A DNA stretch of 64,000 nt, taken from assembly GCF_014202975.1 (NCBI RefSeq), contig NZ_JACHHZ010000006.1, forward strand, positions 558,001 through 622,000. The letters are read 5' to 3'. Source of the DNA: Povalibacter uvarum (lineage in GTDB: Bacteria; Pseudomonadota; Gammaproteobacteria; Steroidobacterales; Steroidobacteraceae). Below, piece by piece: positions 36,431 to 44,473 of this stretch. A program made the position numbers and the translations under genes. Position 1 is the stretch's first letter. Every line of letters starts with the position of its first letter. The notes below the pieces were generated by a model, which was given only the letters and a program-made list of their open reading frames with translations, made no database searches and was not told the DNA's origin.

Positions 36431-37110
36431 AGATCGAGCGTCTCGTCCGCGTTCCTCCACAACCACACGCCAATGAGCGTTCGCCCAAGGGGCTGGATCG
36501 CCGGATAGACCCAGTCTGCGAGCGCGTCAGGCACGACGTGTACCTGGAATTCGCCCAGCATGTACGTCACCGTGAGCAGGCACCCTGCCACGAAAAAGCC
36601 GCCGACGATGCGCGTCAGTCCTTTGTGCTTCAGGAACGTGACACCGAAGCTGAGATTGCCGATCGCGAAGCCGATGAGCAGCAGGAAATACATCGCGTCC
36701 CACAACGCGTCGTACATGAACGTGTGAGCCTCGATCTGCGCACGCATCGCCGCGTCCGCGGTTGCGAACGCGGCACGCCACTTGTCGAAAGCAAGCAGTG
36801 TCAGCGTCTGCTGCCCCGCTTCAGTGAACGCCCAGAGCACGAATCCCAGAAGACCGATCACGGCCGCGGCCGATGCAGCGCGACGGATGCGCATCGCAAT
36901 CCCCAGAGCCGCCGTCAATACGATGAATGGATGGACGAGGTACACCCACGATCGCAGCGCATAGGCAGGGTCATTCACCCGGGACATGCGTCCTTCGAAT
37001 CCTTCCACCGGCGCATAGAGGTCGGGCAGAAAGATCAGCAGCAGCGTCGTGACTGCGGAGACGACCGAGCAGATCGCGGCGGTGCGGTAGAAGGAACGGT
37101 CGAAGTGCAT
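36367..37110 (-). CDS. Multi-pass membrane protein of unknown function, repeat-derived C-terminus
   Basis: A 247-residue protein with about six to seven predicted membrane helices (AAICSVVSAVTTLLLIFLPDLY, WVYLVHPFIVLTAALGIAM, AAVIGLLGFVLWAFTEAG, AMYFLLLIGFAIGNLSFG, IVGGFFVAGCLLTVTYMLG, LGRTLIGVWLW). No family was recognised with confidence. The last 20 or so residues (beginning RHSRESGSP) are encoded by the REP repeat and are unlikely to be ancestral. ATG at 37110 chosen because the 19 residues before it look non-native. Confidence 0.7.
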   Translation of the reverse strand: MHFDRSFYRTAAICSVVSAVTTLLLIFLPDLYAPVEGFEGRMSRVNDPAYALRSWVYLVHPFIVLTAALGIAMRIRRAASAAAVIGLLGFVLWAFTEAGQQTLTLLAFDKWRAAFATADAAMRAQIEAHTFMYDALWDAMYFLLLIGFAIGNLSFGVTFLKHKGLTRIVGGFFVAGCLLTVTYMLGEFQVHVVPDALADWVYPAIQPLGRTLIGVWLWRNADETLDLRHSRESGSPSSQDGFPLSRE

Positions 37111-37265
37111 GGTTCGGTGACGGGTGACGGGTGAGATGGGTGACGGGCAGCGTGCCGCGGTGCCCATGCGGCAGGAATACGCATGGGACGAAGGCCGTCG
37201 GTCAGGGACGGACGGGATGCAGCGTATAGTTCGCGTTCCCTGCGAAGCGACTCCAGAGCCTGCGA

Positions 37266-38369
37266 ATGAATCGAAAGATCCCTGCCCTGTTGCTGACTTT
37301 CCTGTCGATGCTGTCCCTTGCTTCGATTGCCGCCGACGACACGGGCCCCGGCCTCAAGAAGGCGCGGGGCGTCATCGCGGATCTCGACCGGATCGTGACG
37401 CCGCGCGGTATTCAGGAGAACTACAAGCTGCGCGCCGGCGGCATCGATCAGTGGGTCTATGCGCGGGGACATGATTCAGAGAATCCCGTGATTCTGTTCG
37501 TGCACGGCGGCCCAGCCTCGCCCCTGTCGCCGGCGCTCTGGCAGTTCCAGCGTCCGCTCGAGGAATACTTCACGATGGTCACGTGGGACCAACGCGGCGC
37601 CGGACGCACGTTCCTCACCGTCGATCCCGCGGACATCGCCGACACGATCCGCATCGATCGCTACGTCAGCGACACAATCGAGATCGCGGAGGCCATCCGG
37701 CAGCGATACCACAAGCAGAAGCTCATCCTCATGGGACACAGCTGGGGCACGGTCGTCGCAATGAAAGCGGCGCTCGAGCGACCCGACCTCTTCCATGCGT
37801 ACGTCGGCATCGGCCAGGTCATCAACACGAAGACCAATGAGCGGCTGAGTTTCGAATACGGACTCGATCAGGCCCGCAAGACGAACAACGCCGAAGCGAT
37901 TCGCGATCTCGAATCGATCGCGCCTTATCCTGGAGACCAGCCCATCACTCGCGAGCGGATCATCATCGCGCGCAAATGGCCGCAGTACTTCGGAGGTCTG
38001 ACGGCGTATCGAAACAGCTCCGCCTACTTCTTCAGCGCACCGCTGCTCTCGCCGGAGTACGAGCCGGGCGACGTTGCCGCGATCGACCAGGGCAATGTCT
38101 TCACGCTCGGAAAGATCCTGCCGGCGTTTCTCGAAGTCGACTTCACGACCGTTCGCGAGTTTCCGATTCCCGTCGTCATGTTCATGGGCCGGCACGACTA
38201 CACGACGCCCTCGCAGCCCACGGAGCAATGGCTGAACGCAGTGCGGGCGCCTTACAAGCAGGGCGTATGGTTCGAGAACTCCGCCCACATGATTCCGTGG
38301 GAGGAGCCCGGCAGGATGCTGGTGAGCCTGCTCGAGCACGTGCGTCCGCTGACGACGCGCACGAAGTAA
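37266..38369 (+). CDS. Secreted alpha/beta hydrolase, proline iminopeptidase-like (S33)
   Basis: A 367-residue exported enzyme (signal peptide ending SLASIA). It has the oxyanion motif HGGPASPLSPALW, the segment VTWDQRGAGRT and the nucleophile elbow GHSWGT (Ser159). The acid and His are probably in FMGRHDYTTP and ENSAHMIPWEEP. These motifs are those of proline iminopeptidases and related peptidases, which release N-terminal Pro; actual specificity is not proven. Confidence 0.88.
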   Translation: MNRKIPALLLTFLSMLSLASIAADDTGPGLKKARGVIADLDRIVTPRGIQENYKLRAGGIDQWVYARGHDSENPVILFVHGGPASPLSPALWQFQRPLEEYFTMVTWDQRGAGRTFLTVDPADIADTIRIDRYVSDTIEIAEAIRQRYHKQKLILMGHSWGTVVAMKAALERPDLFHAYVGIGQVINTKTNERLSFEYGLDQARKTNNAEAIRDLESIAPYPGDQPITRERIIIARKWPQYFGGLTAYRNSSAYFFSAPLLSPEYEPGDVAAIDQGNVFTLGKILPAFLEVDFTTVREFPIPVVMFMGRHDYTTPSQPTEQWLNAVRAPYKQGVWFENSAHMIPWEEPGRMLVSLLEHVRPLTTRTK

Positions 38370-38396
38370 GCGCCTCTTCCGGCCAGGAAGAGGCGC
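38370..38396. terminator. Bidirectional hairpin between convergent genes
   Basis: GCGCCTCTTCC and GGAAGAGGCGC form a perfect 11-bp stem with a 5-nt loop. It begins one base after the hydrolase stop (38369) and ends 8 bases before the stop of the minus-strand gene at 38404. Confidence 0.55.
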
Positions 38397-38403
38397 CTGG
38401 CGA

Positions 38404-38793
38404 TTACGGAATATTGATCTGGATCGTGTCGCCGGAATTGATGCTCACGCCGCGCCGATAAACCCAGCGCTCGACGTTGCCGTCGAGATAGCGAATGCGG
38501 AAATCGACCTTGCCGGTCCAGCACGGAAGCTCGAGCTCGACGGCCTGCTTGCTGTGAGAGGCAGCGCCTGCCCCTTCAGGATCGAGCACTGCAGCCTCGA
38601 GTCCTCCGATCGGGTTCCACAGATTCAGGCCGGCCTTGCTTGCACCGCTGTTCGGGCCGCCGAAGATGGTGATGGCATTCGGAGTCTTGTTGTTGATCCG
38701 CAGGTTCAGATCACACCCCACGCCGGCGCTCGCCACCTGGGCGAGACCGAACACGAGGGCGATGGCGGACAGGATCGGATAGCGCGTTTTCAT
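38404..38793 (-). CDS. Small secreted hypothetical protein
   Basis: A 129-residue exported protein (signal peptide MKTRYPILSAIALVFGLAQVASA) with two Cys residues (GCDLNLRINN, LPCWTGK) that could form a disulfide, and a beta-rich body (VDFRIRYLDGNVERWVYRRG). No family recognised. AAGGAGT is well placed before the ATG at 38793. Confidence 0.7.
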   Translation of the reverse strand: MKTRYPILSAIALVFGLAQVASAGVGCDLNLRINNKTPNAITIFGGPNSGASKAGLNLWNPIGGLEAAVLDPEGAGAASHSKQAVELELPCWTGKVDFRIRYLDGNVERWVYRRGVSINSGDTIQINIP

Positions 38794-38920
38794 GAATACT
38801 CCTTCGATGAGGTCGCCGGGGCGACAGGCAGGAGATGACCTCCTGACTTCATCAACGGAAGCCTTCCGCCGGAACCGGACAGCGATGGAACGAAAGGACA
38901 GGTCGTGCGAGTCTGCGCGC

Positions 38921-39304
38921 ATGAAGACGACGCCCTCCTGCCCGTGCGGCTCAGGCCAGCCGCTCGCTGCGTGCTGCGGCCGATATCACGCTGGGGAACC
39001 CGCACCCACCGCGGAAGCGCTGATGCGATCCCGGTACTCGGCGTTCGCGCTGCACAACGAGCCGTATCTCATGATGTCGTGGCATCCGCGCACGCGGCCC
39101 GCGTCGATCCCGTTCGATCCCAATCAGAAATGGCTGGGACTGCGCGTCGTCGAAGCGAAGAACACCGGCGCGGATACCGCGGAGGTCGCATTCATCGCGC
39201 GCTTCCGCGTTGGTGGTGGATCTGCGGCTCGTCTTCACGAGCGCAGCCGTTTCGTGCGCGAGAACGGCCGATGGCTGTACGTCGATGGCGATCTTCGCGA
39301 CTGA
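38921..39304 (+). CDS. ychJ: YchJ family protein (UPF0225) with SEC-C zinc motif
   Basis: A 127-residue protein. Its N-terminal SEC-C motif (CPCGSGQPLAACCGRYH) binds zinc in related proteins. The YchJ body follows: PTAEALMRSRYSAFALHNEPYLMMSWHPRTRP, VVEAKNTGADTAEVAFIARFR, LHERSRFVRENGRWLYVDGD. This matches the family well in length and order; the family's role is not established. ATG at 38921 immediately precedes the Cys motif. Confidence 0.9.
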   Translation: MKTTPSCPCGSGQPLAACCGRYHAGEPAPTAEALMRSRYSAFALHNEPYLMMSWHPRTRPASIPFDPNQKWLGLRVVEAKNTGADTAEVAFIARFRVGGGSAARLHERSRFVRENGRWLYVDGDLRD

Positions 39305-39394
39305 TCCCGAAACGGATTCGAGCGCAAGAACCGAGGAGAGCGAAGCGCGACCGCGTTCTATCGTGAGCCCGAATGTCGCTCACGAGGAACCGCC

Positions 39395-40159
39395 ATGTCA
39401 GTACTCGCTCATAAAGTCGCAATCGTCACAGGCGCCAGCTCCGGCATCGGCCGCGCAACCGCGGTTCTATTCGCACGCGAAGGAGCATCTGTCGTCGTGT
39501 CCGCGCGGCGCCAGAAAGAGCTCGATGCACTCGTCGACGAAATCTCCACGGCGGGCGGACGCGCAGTGGCTGTCGCTGGTGATGTGAGAGCGGACGACCT
39601 GGCGCAGCGACTGGTCGCCACTGCGGTCGAGCGCTTCGGCGGTCTCGACATCGCATTCAACAACGCAGGGTCGCTCGGAGAAATGGGCGCGACGCCGGAT
39701 GTGTCACTCGATGGCTGGCGCGAAGCCGTGGACATCAATCTCACCGCCGCATTCCTCGCTGCCAAGCATCAGTTGCCTGCGATGCTCGCGCGCGGCAGCG
39801 GCTCCCTCATCTTCACTTCGACGTTCGTCGGCTACACGGTGGGCTACCCGGGTGCCGCCGCTTACGCCGCGAGCAAGGCTGGTGTGATCGGACTCACCAA
39901 GGCGCTGGCGGCCGAGTTCGGTCCGCGGGGAATCCGGGTGAACGCCCTCCTTCCCGGTGGCACGGACACGCCGATGGCGCGGGCGATGAATGGAACACCG
40001 GAAGCGTGGGCGTTCGTGGAGCAACTGCACGCACTGAAACGCGTCGCTACGCCGGAAGAACAGGCGAAATCCGTGCTCTATCTCGCGTCCGATGCGTCTT
40101 CGTTCACGACCGGCACTGCGATGCTGGTCGACGGCGGCGTTTCCATCAATCGTGCCTGA
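39395..40159 (+). CDS. SDR family oxidoreductase
   Basis: A 254-residue classical short-chain dehydrogenase: cofactor motif TGASSGIG (about 12-19), NNAG (about 89-92), catalytic Tyr and Lys in YAASKAG (about 152-158), and the C-terminal VDGGVSINRA. Arg in SARRQKE after beta-2 suggests NADP preference. Substrate unknown. A GAGGA ribosome site lies before the ATG. Confidence 0.94.
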   Translation: MSVLAHKVAIVTGASSGIGRATAVLFAREGASVVVSARRQKELDALVDEISTAGGRAVAVAGDVRADDLAQRLVATAVERFGGLDIAFNNAGSLGEMGATPDVSLDGWREAVDINLTAAFLAAKHQLPAMLARGSGSLIFTSTFVGYTVGYPGAAAYAASKAGVIGLTKALAAEFGPRGIRVNALLPGGTDTPMARAMNGTPEAWAFVEQLHALKRVATPEEQAKSVLYLASDASSFTTGTAMLVDGGVSINRA

Positions 40160-40204
40160 GCCGCCCGCCCGATGTCCGGCACACATGTGTCCGGATGATC
40201 GCGA

Positions 40205-40450
40205 CTAGGAAGCGCAGCGAAACGTCGTTACCTGCCGGCCGGTGCCCGGAGGCAGCGAGGGATCCTTGTTGACCGTGGAGACGATCACGGCTCGTTGCTC
40301 GCTGGCCTTGCCACAAGCGCGATTCGCCAGCGCCTGGCTGTCCTCATCGGCGCCATGGGTAATCGAGTTGGTGTTGTCGTGATTGAGCTTCACGGTCGTG
40401 CAGGCACTCATTGCGACGACACAGGCAGCTATGACGATCCCGCGAATCAT
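40205..40450 (-). CDS. Small hypothetical lipoprotein
   Basis: An 81-residue protein with a lipoprotein signal (IVIAACVVAMSAC, lipid Cys at about residue 17) followed by a polar body with two further Cys (RACGKAS, TFRCAS) that could pair. No homologue recognised. Promoter-proximal to a REP repeat. Confidence 0.6.
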   Translation of the reverse strand: MIRGIVIAACVVAMSACTTVKLNHDNTNSITHGADEDSQALANRACGKASEQRAVIVSTVNKDPSLPPGTGRQVTTFRCAS

Positions 40451-40523
40451 GGTGACCTCGGCGTATCGGCGGCACGGATCGTGAGCTTATCTCCTCTGTC
40501 ACCCCCGCGTAAGCGGTGTCCGC

Positions 40524-40592
40524 CGTCATTCCGCGCAGGCGGGAGTCCATCCGGAGACTGAAGATGGATTCCCGCTTTCGCGGGAATGACGG
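40524..40592. repeat. REP-type repeat family A
   Basis: Inverted arms CGTCATTCCGCGCAGGCGGGAGTCCATC and GATGGATTCCCGCTTTCGCGGGAATGACG. It lies downstream of asd (stop at 40605) and upstream of the small lipoprotein. Confidence 0.85.
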
Positions 40593-40604
40593 GAGTTGCG
40601 GGAC

Positions 40605-41666
40605 CTACCCCACCAGCTTCTCCGCGATCTGCACCGCATTGAGCGCCGCGCCCTTGAGCAACTGATCACCCGCGATGAACATCGAGATGGAGCGGTTCGA
40701 CGGATCGCTCACGTCCTGGCGGATGCGGCCGACCAGCAGCTCGTCGCGACCTGACGCATCGTTCGGCATCGGGTAGTAGTTGTTCTGCGCATCGTCGACC
40801 AGGCGCACACCCGGTGCCGACGCCACGATGCTGCGTACTTCTTCCGGCGTGATCCGCTCTTCGCACTCGAAGTTCACGGAGACGCAATGAGCGCGCAGCA
40901 CGGGAACACGCACGCACGTGGCCGTGATCCGCATCGTCGCATCGCCGAAGATTTTTCGCGCTTCCTGCATCACCTTCGCTTCTTCGTCGTTATAGCCCGT
41001 CGTCGGATCGACGCGCGCGTTGTGGCTGAAAACGTTGAATGCGTAGGGATGCGGCAATACCTTGGGCTCATAGCGCTCGCCCGCGAGATACGCACGCGTG
41101 CTCTCGCGCAACTCTTCCATTGCAGCAGCACCGGCGCCCGAAGCCGCCTGGTAGGTCGACAGGATCAGGCGGCGAATCGGATTGCGCTGATGAATGGGCC
41201 AAAGCGGCGTGATGCTGAGAATGGCCACGCAATTCGGATTGGCGATGATGCCGCGATGCTGCGCGATGGCCTGCGAGTTGATCTCCGGCACCACGAGCGG
41301 CACATCGTCATGCATGCGGAAAGCCGACGAGTTGTCGACGACGATCGTGCCGCGCTCGGCCATCAGCGGCGCGTACTGCTTCGAGACGGAGCCGCCTGCG
41401 GAGAACAGCGCGATGTCGATGCCGTCGATCGTATCCGGGCCCAGCGCTTCGATGACGACCGGCTGATCGCCGTACTTGAGCACCTGCCCGGCGGAGCGGC
41501 CCGAAGCGAGCAGACGCAGCGAGCGCAACGGGAATTTGCGCCGGTGCAGGCACTCGATCATTTCGCGACCGACTGCTCCCGTCGCACCCACCACGGCGAC
41601 GACCGGCGAGCGAAGGTCGCGACGGGGTCGCGAATCAGGGACGGAATCGGAGACTGCTGCGCACAT
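40605..41666 (-). CDS. asd: Aspartate-semialdehyde dehydrogenase
   Basis: A 353-residue enzyme that reduces beta-aspartyl phosphate to aspartate semialdehyde with NADPH, the shared step to lysine, threonine, methionine, isoleucine and diaminopimelate. Visible motifs: VAVVGATGAVG (NADP loop), FSAGGSVS, VVDNSSAFR, the active-site NPNC with Cys146, and later RVPVLRAHC with the catalytic His. The ATG at 41666 has AGGAA upstream. The gene is preceded by a putative attenuator (41712-41880), which would match its role in Thr and Lys synthesis. Not in an operon with other pathway genes here. Confidence 0.96.
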   Translation of the reverse strand: MCAAVSDSVPDSRPRRDLRSPVVAVVGATGAVGREMIECLHRRKFPLRSLRLLASGRSAGQVLKYGDQPVVIEALGPDTIDGIDIALFSAGGSVSKQYAPLMAERGTIVVDNSSAFRMHDDVPLVVPEINSQAIAQHRGIIANPNCVAILSITPLWPIHQRNPIRRLILSTYQAASGAGAAAMEELRESTRAYLAGERYEPKVLPHPYAFNVFSHNARVDPTTGYNDEEAKVMQEARKIFGDATMRITATCVRVPVLRAHCVSVNFECEERITPEEVRSIVASAPGVRLVDDAQNNYYPMPNDASGRDELLVGRIRQDVSDPSNRSISMFIAGDQLLKGAALNAVQIAEKLVG

Positions 41667-41711
41667 ACTGCTTCCTCATTGAGTGAAGCCGGGTCGGGAA
41701 CGCAGCCAAAG

Positions 41712-41744
41712 AAAAGGCCCCGTCCGTTTCCGGCGGGGCCTTTT
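41712..41744 (-). terminator. Intrinsic terminator in the asd leader
   Basis: On the minus strand AAAAGGCCCCG pairs perfectly with CGGGGCCTTTT (11 bp), extended by CCG/CGG around a GAAA loop with one bulge. It is followed by CTTT, so the U-rich tail is UUUUCUUU. It lies 45 bases upstream of the asd start and downstream of the leader peptide, the position of an attenuator terminator. Confidence 0.85.
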
Positions 41745-41767
41745 GAACCGTTCGATCGCTTTTTGAC

Positions 41768-41842
41768 TTACGCGCGCAAACAGTCCGGCAACCCCGCTGG
41801 GAGCCGCTTTGTTTTCGTCGTGCGTTTAATCGAGCGAATCAT
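41768..41842 (-). CDS. Putative Thr/Lys leader peptide of the asd attenuator (24 aa)
   Basis: A short frame of 24 codons plus TAA. It begins MIRSIKRTTKTKRLP, with Thr codons 8, 9 and 11 and Lys codons 6, 10 and 12, that is six Thr/Lys codons in seven positions apart from one Arg. These are the end products of the pathway that asd serves. Codons 8-12 end just before the first arm of a hairpin (41799-41806), so a stalled ribosome would cover that arm. No Shine-Dalgarno is seen upstream of the ATG; the putative -10 element (41851-41856) places transcription start near the ATG, so the mRNA could be leaderless. Expression is inferred. Confidence 0.65.
   Translation of the reverse strand: MIRSIKRTTKTKRLPAGLPDCLRA
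41786..41806 (-). promoter_or_regulatory. asd leader pause hairpin and antiterminator arm
   Basis: Minus-strand CGGCUCCC-AGC-GGGGUUGCCG folds as a pause hairpin (arm 1 with arm 2). Arm 2 (GCGGGGUU, 41790-41797) can instead pair with GGCCCCGC of the terminator's left arm (41733-41740), two of these pairs being G-U. The two structures are mutually exclusive, as in classical attenuators. This was folded by eye only. Confidence 0.6.
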
Positions 41843-41850
41843 GGGCGGGG

Positions 41851-41880
41851 AAATTAGCCGACGGACGACGGGTCTGTAAA
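41851..41880 (-). promoter_or_regulatory. Possible sigma70-type promoter of the asd leader
   Basis: On the minus strand TTTACA (41875-41880) could be the -35 element and TAATTT (41851-41856) the -10, with an 18-base spacer; GCTAAT two bases earlier gives 16. The putative start would be within a few bases of the leader ATG at 41842. Confidence 0.45.
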
Positions 41881-41907
41881 GGGCCAAAGTACACAATCCC
41901 CGAAGGC

Positions 41908-42318
41908 CTATCGCGCAATTCCGCCCTTTCTTTTACTTAAGTAGGCCCCGGCGAGCGCTGCCGGGATACCAAGGCCTAGTCCCAGGACCCGCACCCAGGT
42001 CGGTACTCCGGTGGAAAACGGGATGCTGATGGCGACCCCGAGGACGCCGAAGGCCAGCGCGTTGTAGTACGGCAGCGTCGGAGCCAGGCGTGCTGTGAGA
42101 TAGCCACCAACGACTGTCGATGCCGTCCCGAGAACCAGCGCGGTGAGCAGGTAACCTGCGTCCTCATTCAGCGCGGCCAGCGCAGCCTCGATCTGTTCCT
42201 TGGGCGCGTCGAGAGGGGGCCCGCCGAACATCGCGAACAGCACCAGGCTGGACACGAAATCGATGCCGAAGACGGCGAGGGTCGCGAGCACGATCGCCTT
42301 GATACTGATGCCTTGCAT
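41908..42318 (-). CDS. Small membrane protein of unknown function
   Basis: A 136-residue protein with four hydrophobic segments (AIVLATLAVFGIDFVSSLVLFAMF, AGYLLTALVLGTASTVVGGYLTARL, NALAFGVLGVAISIPF, VLGLGLGIPAALAGAYL) ending in a basic tail. No family assigned. The start at 42318 (MQGISIKAIV) is chosen because the longer frame upstream is polar and not native. It lies upstream of the asd leader on the same strand. Confidence 0.7.
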   Translation of the reverse strand: MQGISIKAIVLATLAVFGIDFVSSLVLFAMFGGPPLDAPKEQIEAALAALNEDAGYLLTALVLGTASTVVGGYLTARLAPTLPYYNALAFGVLGVAISIPFSTGVPTWVRVLGLGLGIPAALAGAYLSKRKGGIAR

Positions 42319-42470
42319 GAATCCGTGGTGCTTGTCTTGAGGATGTACCTCACCAGTCTGACATTGTTCGTCGTACGCCTGCGTGACTTCGGCGTGACGC
42401 CCGCGGATTTGCAGGGGCAGTCCTCGCGCACTTCGAATACCATCGCGCACCGTCGAATACCCGCACCGCG

Positions 42471-44270
42471 ATGAAGCCGATCCTCAACGCCGCCGCCTAC
42501 AAATTCCTGCCGCTGTCCGACCTGATGGCGAAGCGGGATCGGTTGCGCGTGCTCTGCGAGCAATGGCAACTCAAGGGCTCGATCCTGCTCAGCCCCGAGG
42601 GCATCAATCTCTTCGTCGCCGGGGAAGCCGATCAGGTCGAATCGCTGCTCGCCGAGCTGCGCAGCTGGCCCGGCCTCGCTGACCTGCAGCCGAAACTGAG
42701 CGGTACGGAGGCCCAGCCGTTCCGACGCATGCTGGTGCGAGTGAAGAACGAGATCATCGCTTTCGGCGTCGAGGGCATCGATCCCTCCCGGCACACTTCC
42801 GCCAAGCTGCCGGCGACCGAACTGAAGCGCTGGCTCGATGAGAAGCGCCCGGTGACGCTGCTCGATACGCGCAATCGCTATGAAGTGAAGCTCGGCACCT
42901 TCAGGAATGCGCTGCCAATCGACATCGATCACTTTCGCGACTTCCCCGCGGCAGTGGCGCAGCTGCCCGCGGGGCTCAAGGAGCAACCGATCGTGATGTT
43001 CTGCACCGGCGGCATCCGCTGCGAGAAGGCCGGTCCGTTCATGGAGCGCGAAGGCTTCAGGCACGTCTACCAGCTCGAAGGCGGCATCCTGAAGTATTTC
43101 GAGGAGTGCGGCGCCGCGCACTACGAAGGCGAATGCTTCGTGTTCGATCAGCGCACCGGACTCGACGCGCATCTGCAGCCGACGCAGTCAGCGCAATGCT
43201 TCAAGTGCCGCCTGCCCCTGACCGAAGAAGACCAGCGTCACGAACATCATGTGCCGGGCGAGAGCTGCCGCTACTGCTATCGCACGCCGGCCGAGAAAAT
43301 GACGAGCGTGCTCAGCGCCCGCCACGAGGAAGTGAAGCGGATCATCGATCCGCTGCCCGGCAGCCAGCCGCACGATCACTTCCGGCCCGTCAGCATTCCG
43401 GCTGAATGCGACGGGCAACGACTCATCGAAGCGCTGTGCCACGTCGTGAAGCACGTGCCCGAAGAAACATGGCTGGAGCGTTGCGCACTCGGCCTCGTAC
43501 TCGACGCCGACGATCGCTCGTGCGAGCCGCACAGGATCGTTCATGCCGGCGAGCGCTATCGCCACAAGTTCCCGGCGGTGATCGAGCCGGACGTGAACAT
43601 GCGGCTCGAAATCCTCTACGAGGATGAAGCGCTGTTCATCGTGAACAAGCCCGCGCCGCTGCCCATGCACGCGGGCGGCCGGTTCTATCGCAACACGCTC
43701 AAGTACGTGCTCGATGCGCTCTACGCCCCGCAGAAGCCGCGCCCGTCACATCGACTCGATGCGAATACGACGGGTGCACTGGTCGTTGCGCGAACGCAGT
43801 TCATCGCGAAGAAGATCCAGACGCAGTTTGCACGCGGTGAGGTGGAGAAGCGCTATCTGGTGCGCGTCCACGGCCATCCGACGGATGACAACTTCGCGTG
43901 CGATGCACCGATCAGCGTCGATGCCGGCAAACTGGGCTCACGCTTCATCGATCATGAGAGCGGCCTGGCCGCACGCACCGAGTTCAGCGTTCTCGATCGC
44001 CTCGCTGATGGCTCATCGCTTCTCGAAGCTCGCCCCCTGACAGGACGCACGAACCAGATTCGCGTGCATCTGTGGCATCTCGGCTTCCCCGTATGCGGCG
44101 ATCCCGCGTACGTTCGCGGCAAGGAGCTTGGGGACAGCCAGACGCTGGACATCAATGCACCGCCACTGTGCCTGCATGCGTGGCAGGTCAGCTTCGAGCA
44201 TCCGCTGCATCGGCAGACCGTGACGTTTACCGCGCCTCCGCCGGGGTGGGCGTCTGTCACTCCGGCGTAG
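42471..44270 (+). CDS. trhO: Fused tRNA U34 hydroxylase (TrhO-type rhodanese) and RluA-family pseudouridine synthase
   Basis: A 599-residue two-domain protein. Residues 1-290 match TrhO (YceA), which hydroxylates uridine 34 of tRNA. An N-terminal acylphosphatase-like part (FLPLSDLMAKRDRL, GSILLSPEGINLFVAG) is followed by a rhodanese domain with CTGGIRCEK (Cys178 and Cys184). A Cys cluster follows (CFKC at 243-246, CRYC at 266-269). Residues 310-599 match RluA-family pseudouridine synthases: ILYEDEALFIVNKPAPLPMHAGG, the catalytic Asp430 in SHRLDANTTGALVVA and RTNQIRVHLWHLGFPVCGDPAY. In E. coli the two activities are separate proteins. The C-terminus (ASVTPA) runs into a REP-type sequence. Divergent from the membrane protein at 42318. 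Confidence 0.92.
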   Translation: MKPILNAAAYKFLPLSDLMAKRDRLRVLCEQWQLKGSILLSPEGINLFVAGEADQVESLLAELRSWPGLADLQPKLSGTEAQPFRRMLVRVKNEIIAFGVEGIDPSRHTSAKLPATELKRWLDEKRPVTLLDTRNRYEVKLGTFRNALPIDIDHFRDFPAAVAQLPAGLKEQPIVMFCTGGIRCEKAGPFMEREGFRHVYQLEGGILKYFEECGAAHYEGECFVFDQRTGLDAHLQPTQSAQCFKCRLPLTEEDQRHEHHVPGESCRYCYRTPAEKMTSVLSARHEEVKRIIDPLPGSQPHDHFRPVSIPAECDGQRLIEALCHVVKHVPEETWLERCALGLVLDADDRSCEPHRIVHAGERYRHKFPAVIEPDVNMRLEILYEDEALFIVNKPAPLPMHAGGRFYRNTLKYVLDALYAPQKPRPSHRLDANTTGALVVARTQFIAKKIQTQFARGEVEKRYLVRVHGHPTDDNFACDAPISVDAGKLGSRFIDHESGLAARTEFSVLDRLADGSSLLEARPLTGRTNQIRVHLWHLGFPVCGDPAYVRGKELGDSQTLDINAPPLCLHAWQVSFEHPLHRQTVTFTAPPPGWASVTPA

Positions 44271-44274
44271 CGTC

Positions 44275-44417
44275 TGTCACTCCCGCGAACGCGGCCACGC
44301 TTTGCCTGGTTCAGATGGATTCCCGCTTTCGCGGGAATGACGGCATCTGTCACTCCCGCTTTCGCGGGAATGACGGATCGCTGTCGCGATGACGTCCGGC
44401 TGAAGCCGGACCCACAG
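44275..44417. repeat. Cluster of REP-type repeats (family A and a family B arm)
   Basis: The stretch holds TGTCACTCCCGCG, then GGATTCCCGCTTTCGCGGGAATGACGG, then a second CACTCCCGCTTTCGCGGGAATGACGG. It ends with a family B right arm (GACGTCCGGCTGAAGCCGGACCCACAG). The order is irregular, as in a region rebuilt by successive insertions or deletions. Confidence 0.8.
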
Positions 44418-44473
44418 CGACGCCCCTCTTCCTCCCAGCTAACCGCCAACCGCCAACCGCCAACCGCTTCTCC

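Noticed and set aside
41667..41880. Lysine riboswitch upstream of asd
   Set aside because: The leader is too short (about 175 bases) for the multi-helix lysine aptamer, and the codon-rich leader peptide with alternative hairpins explains the region better.
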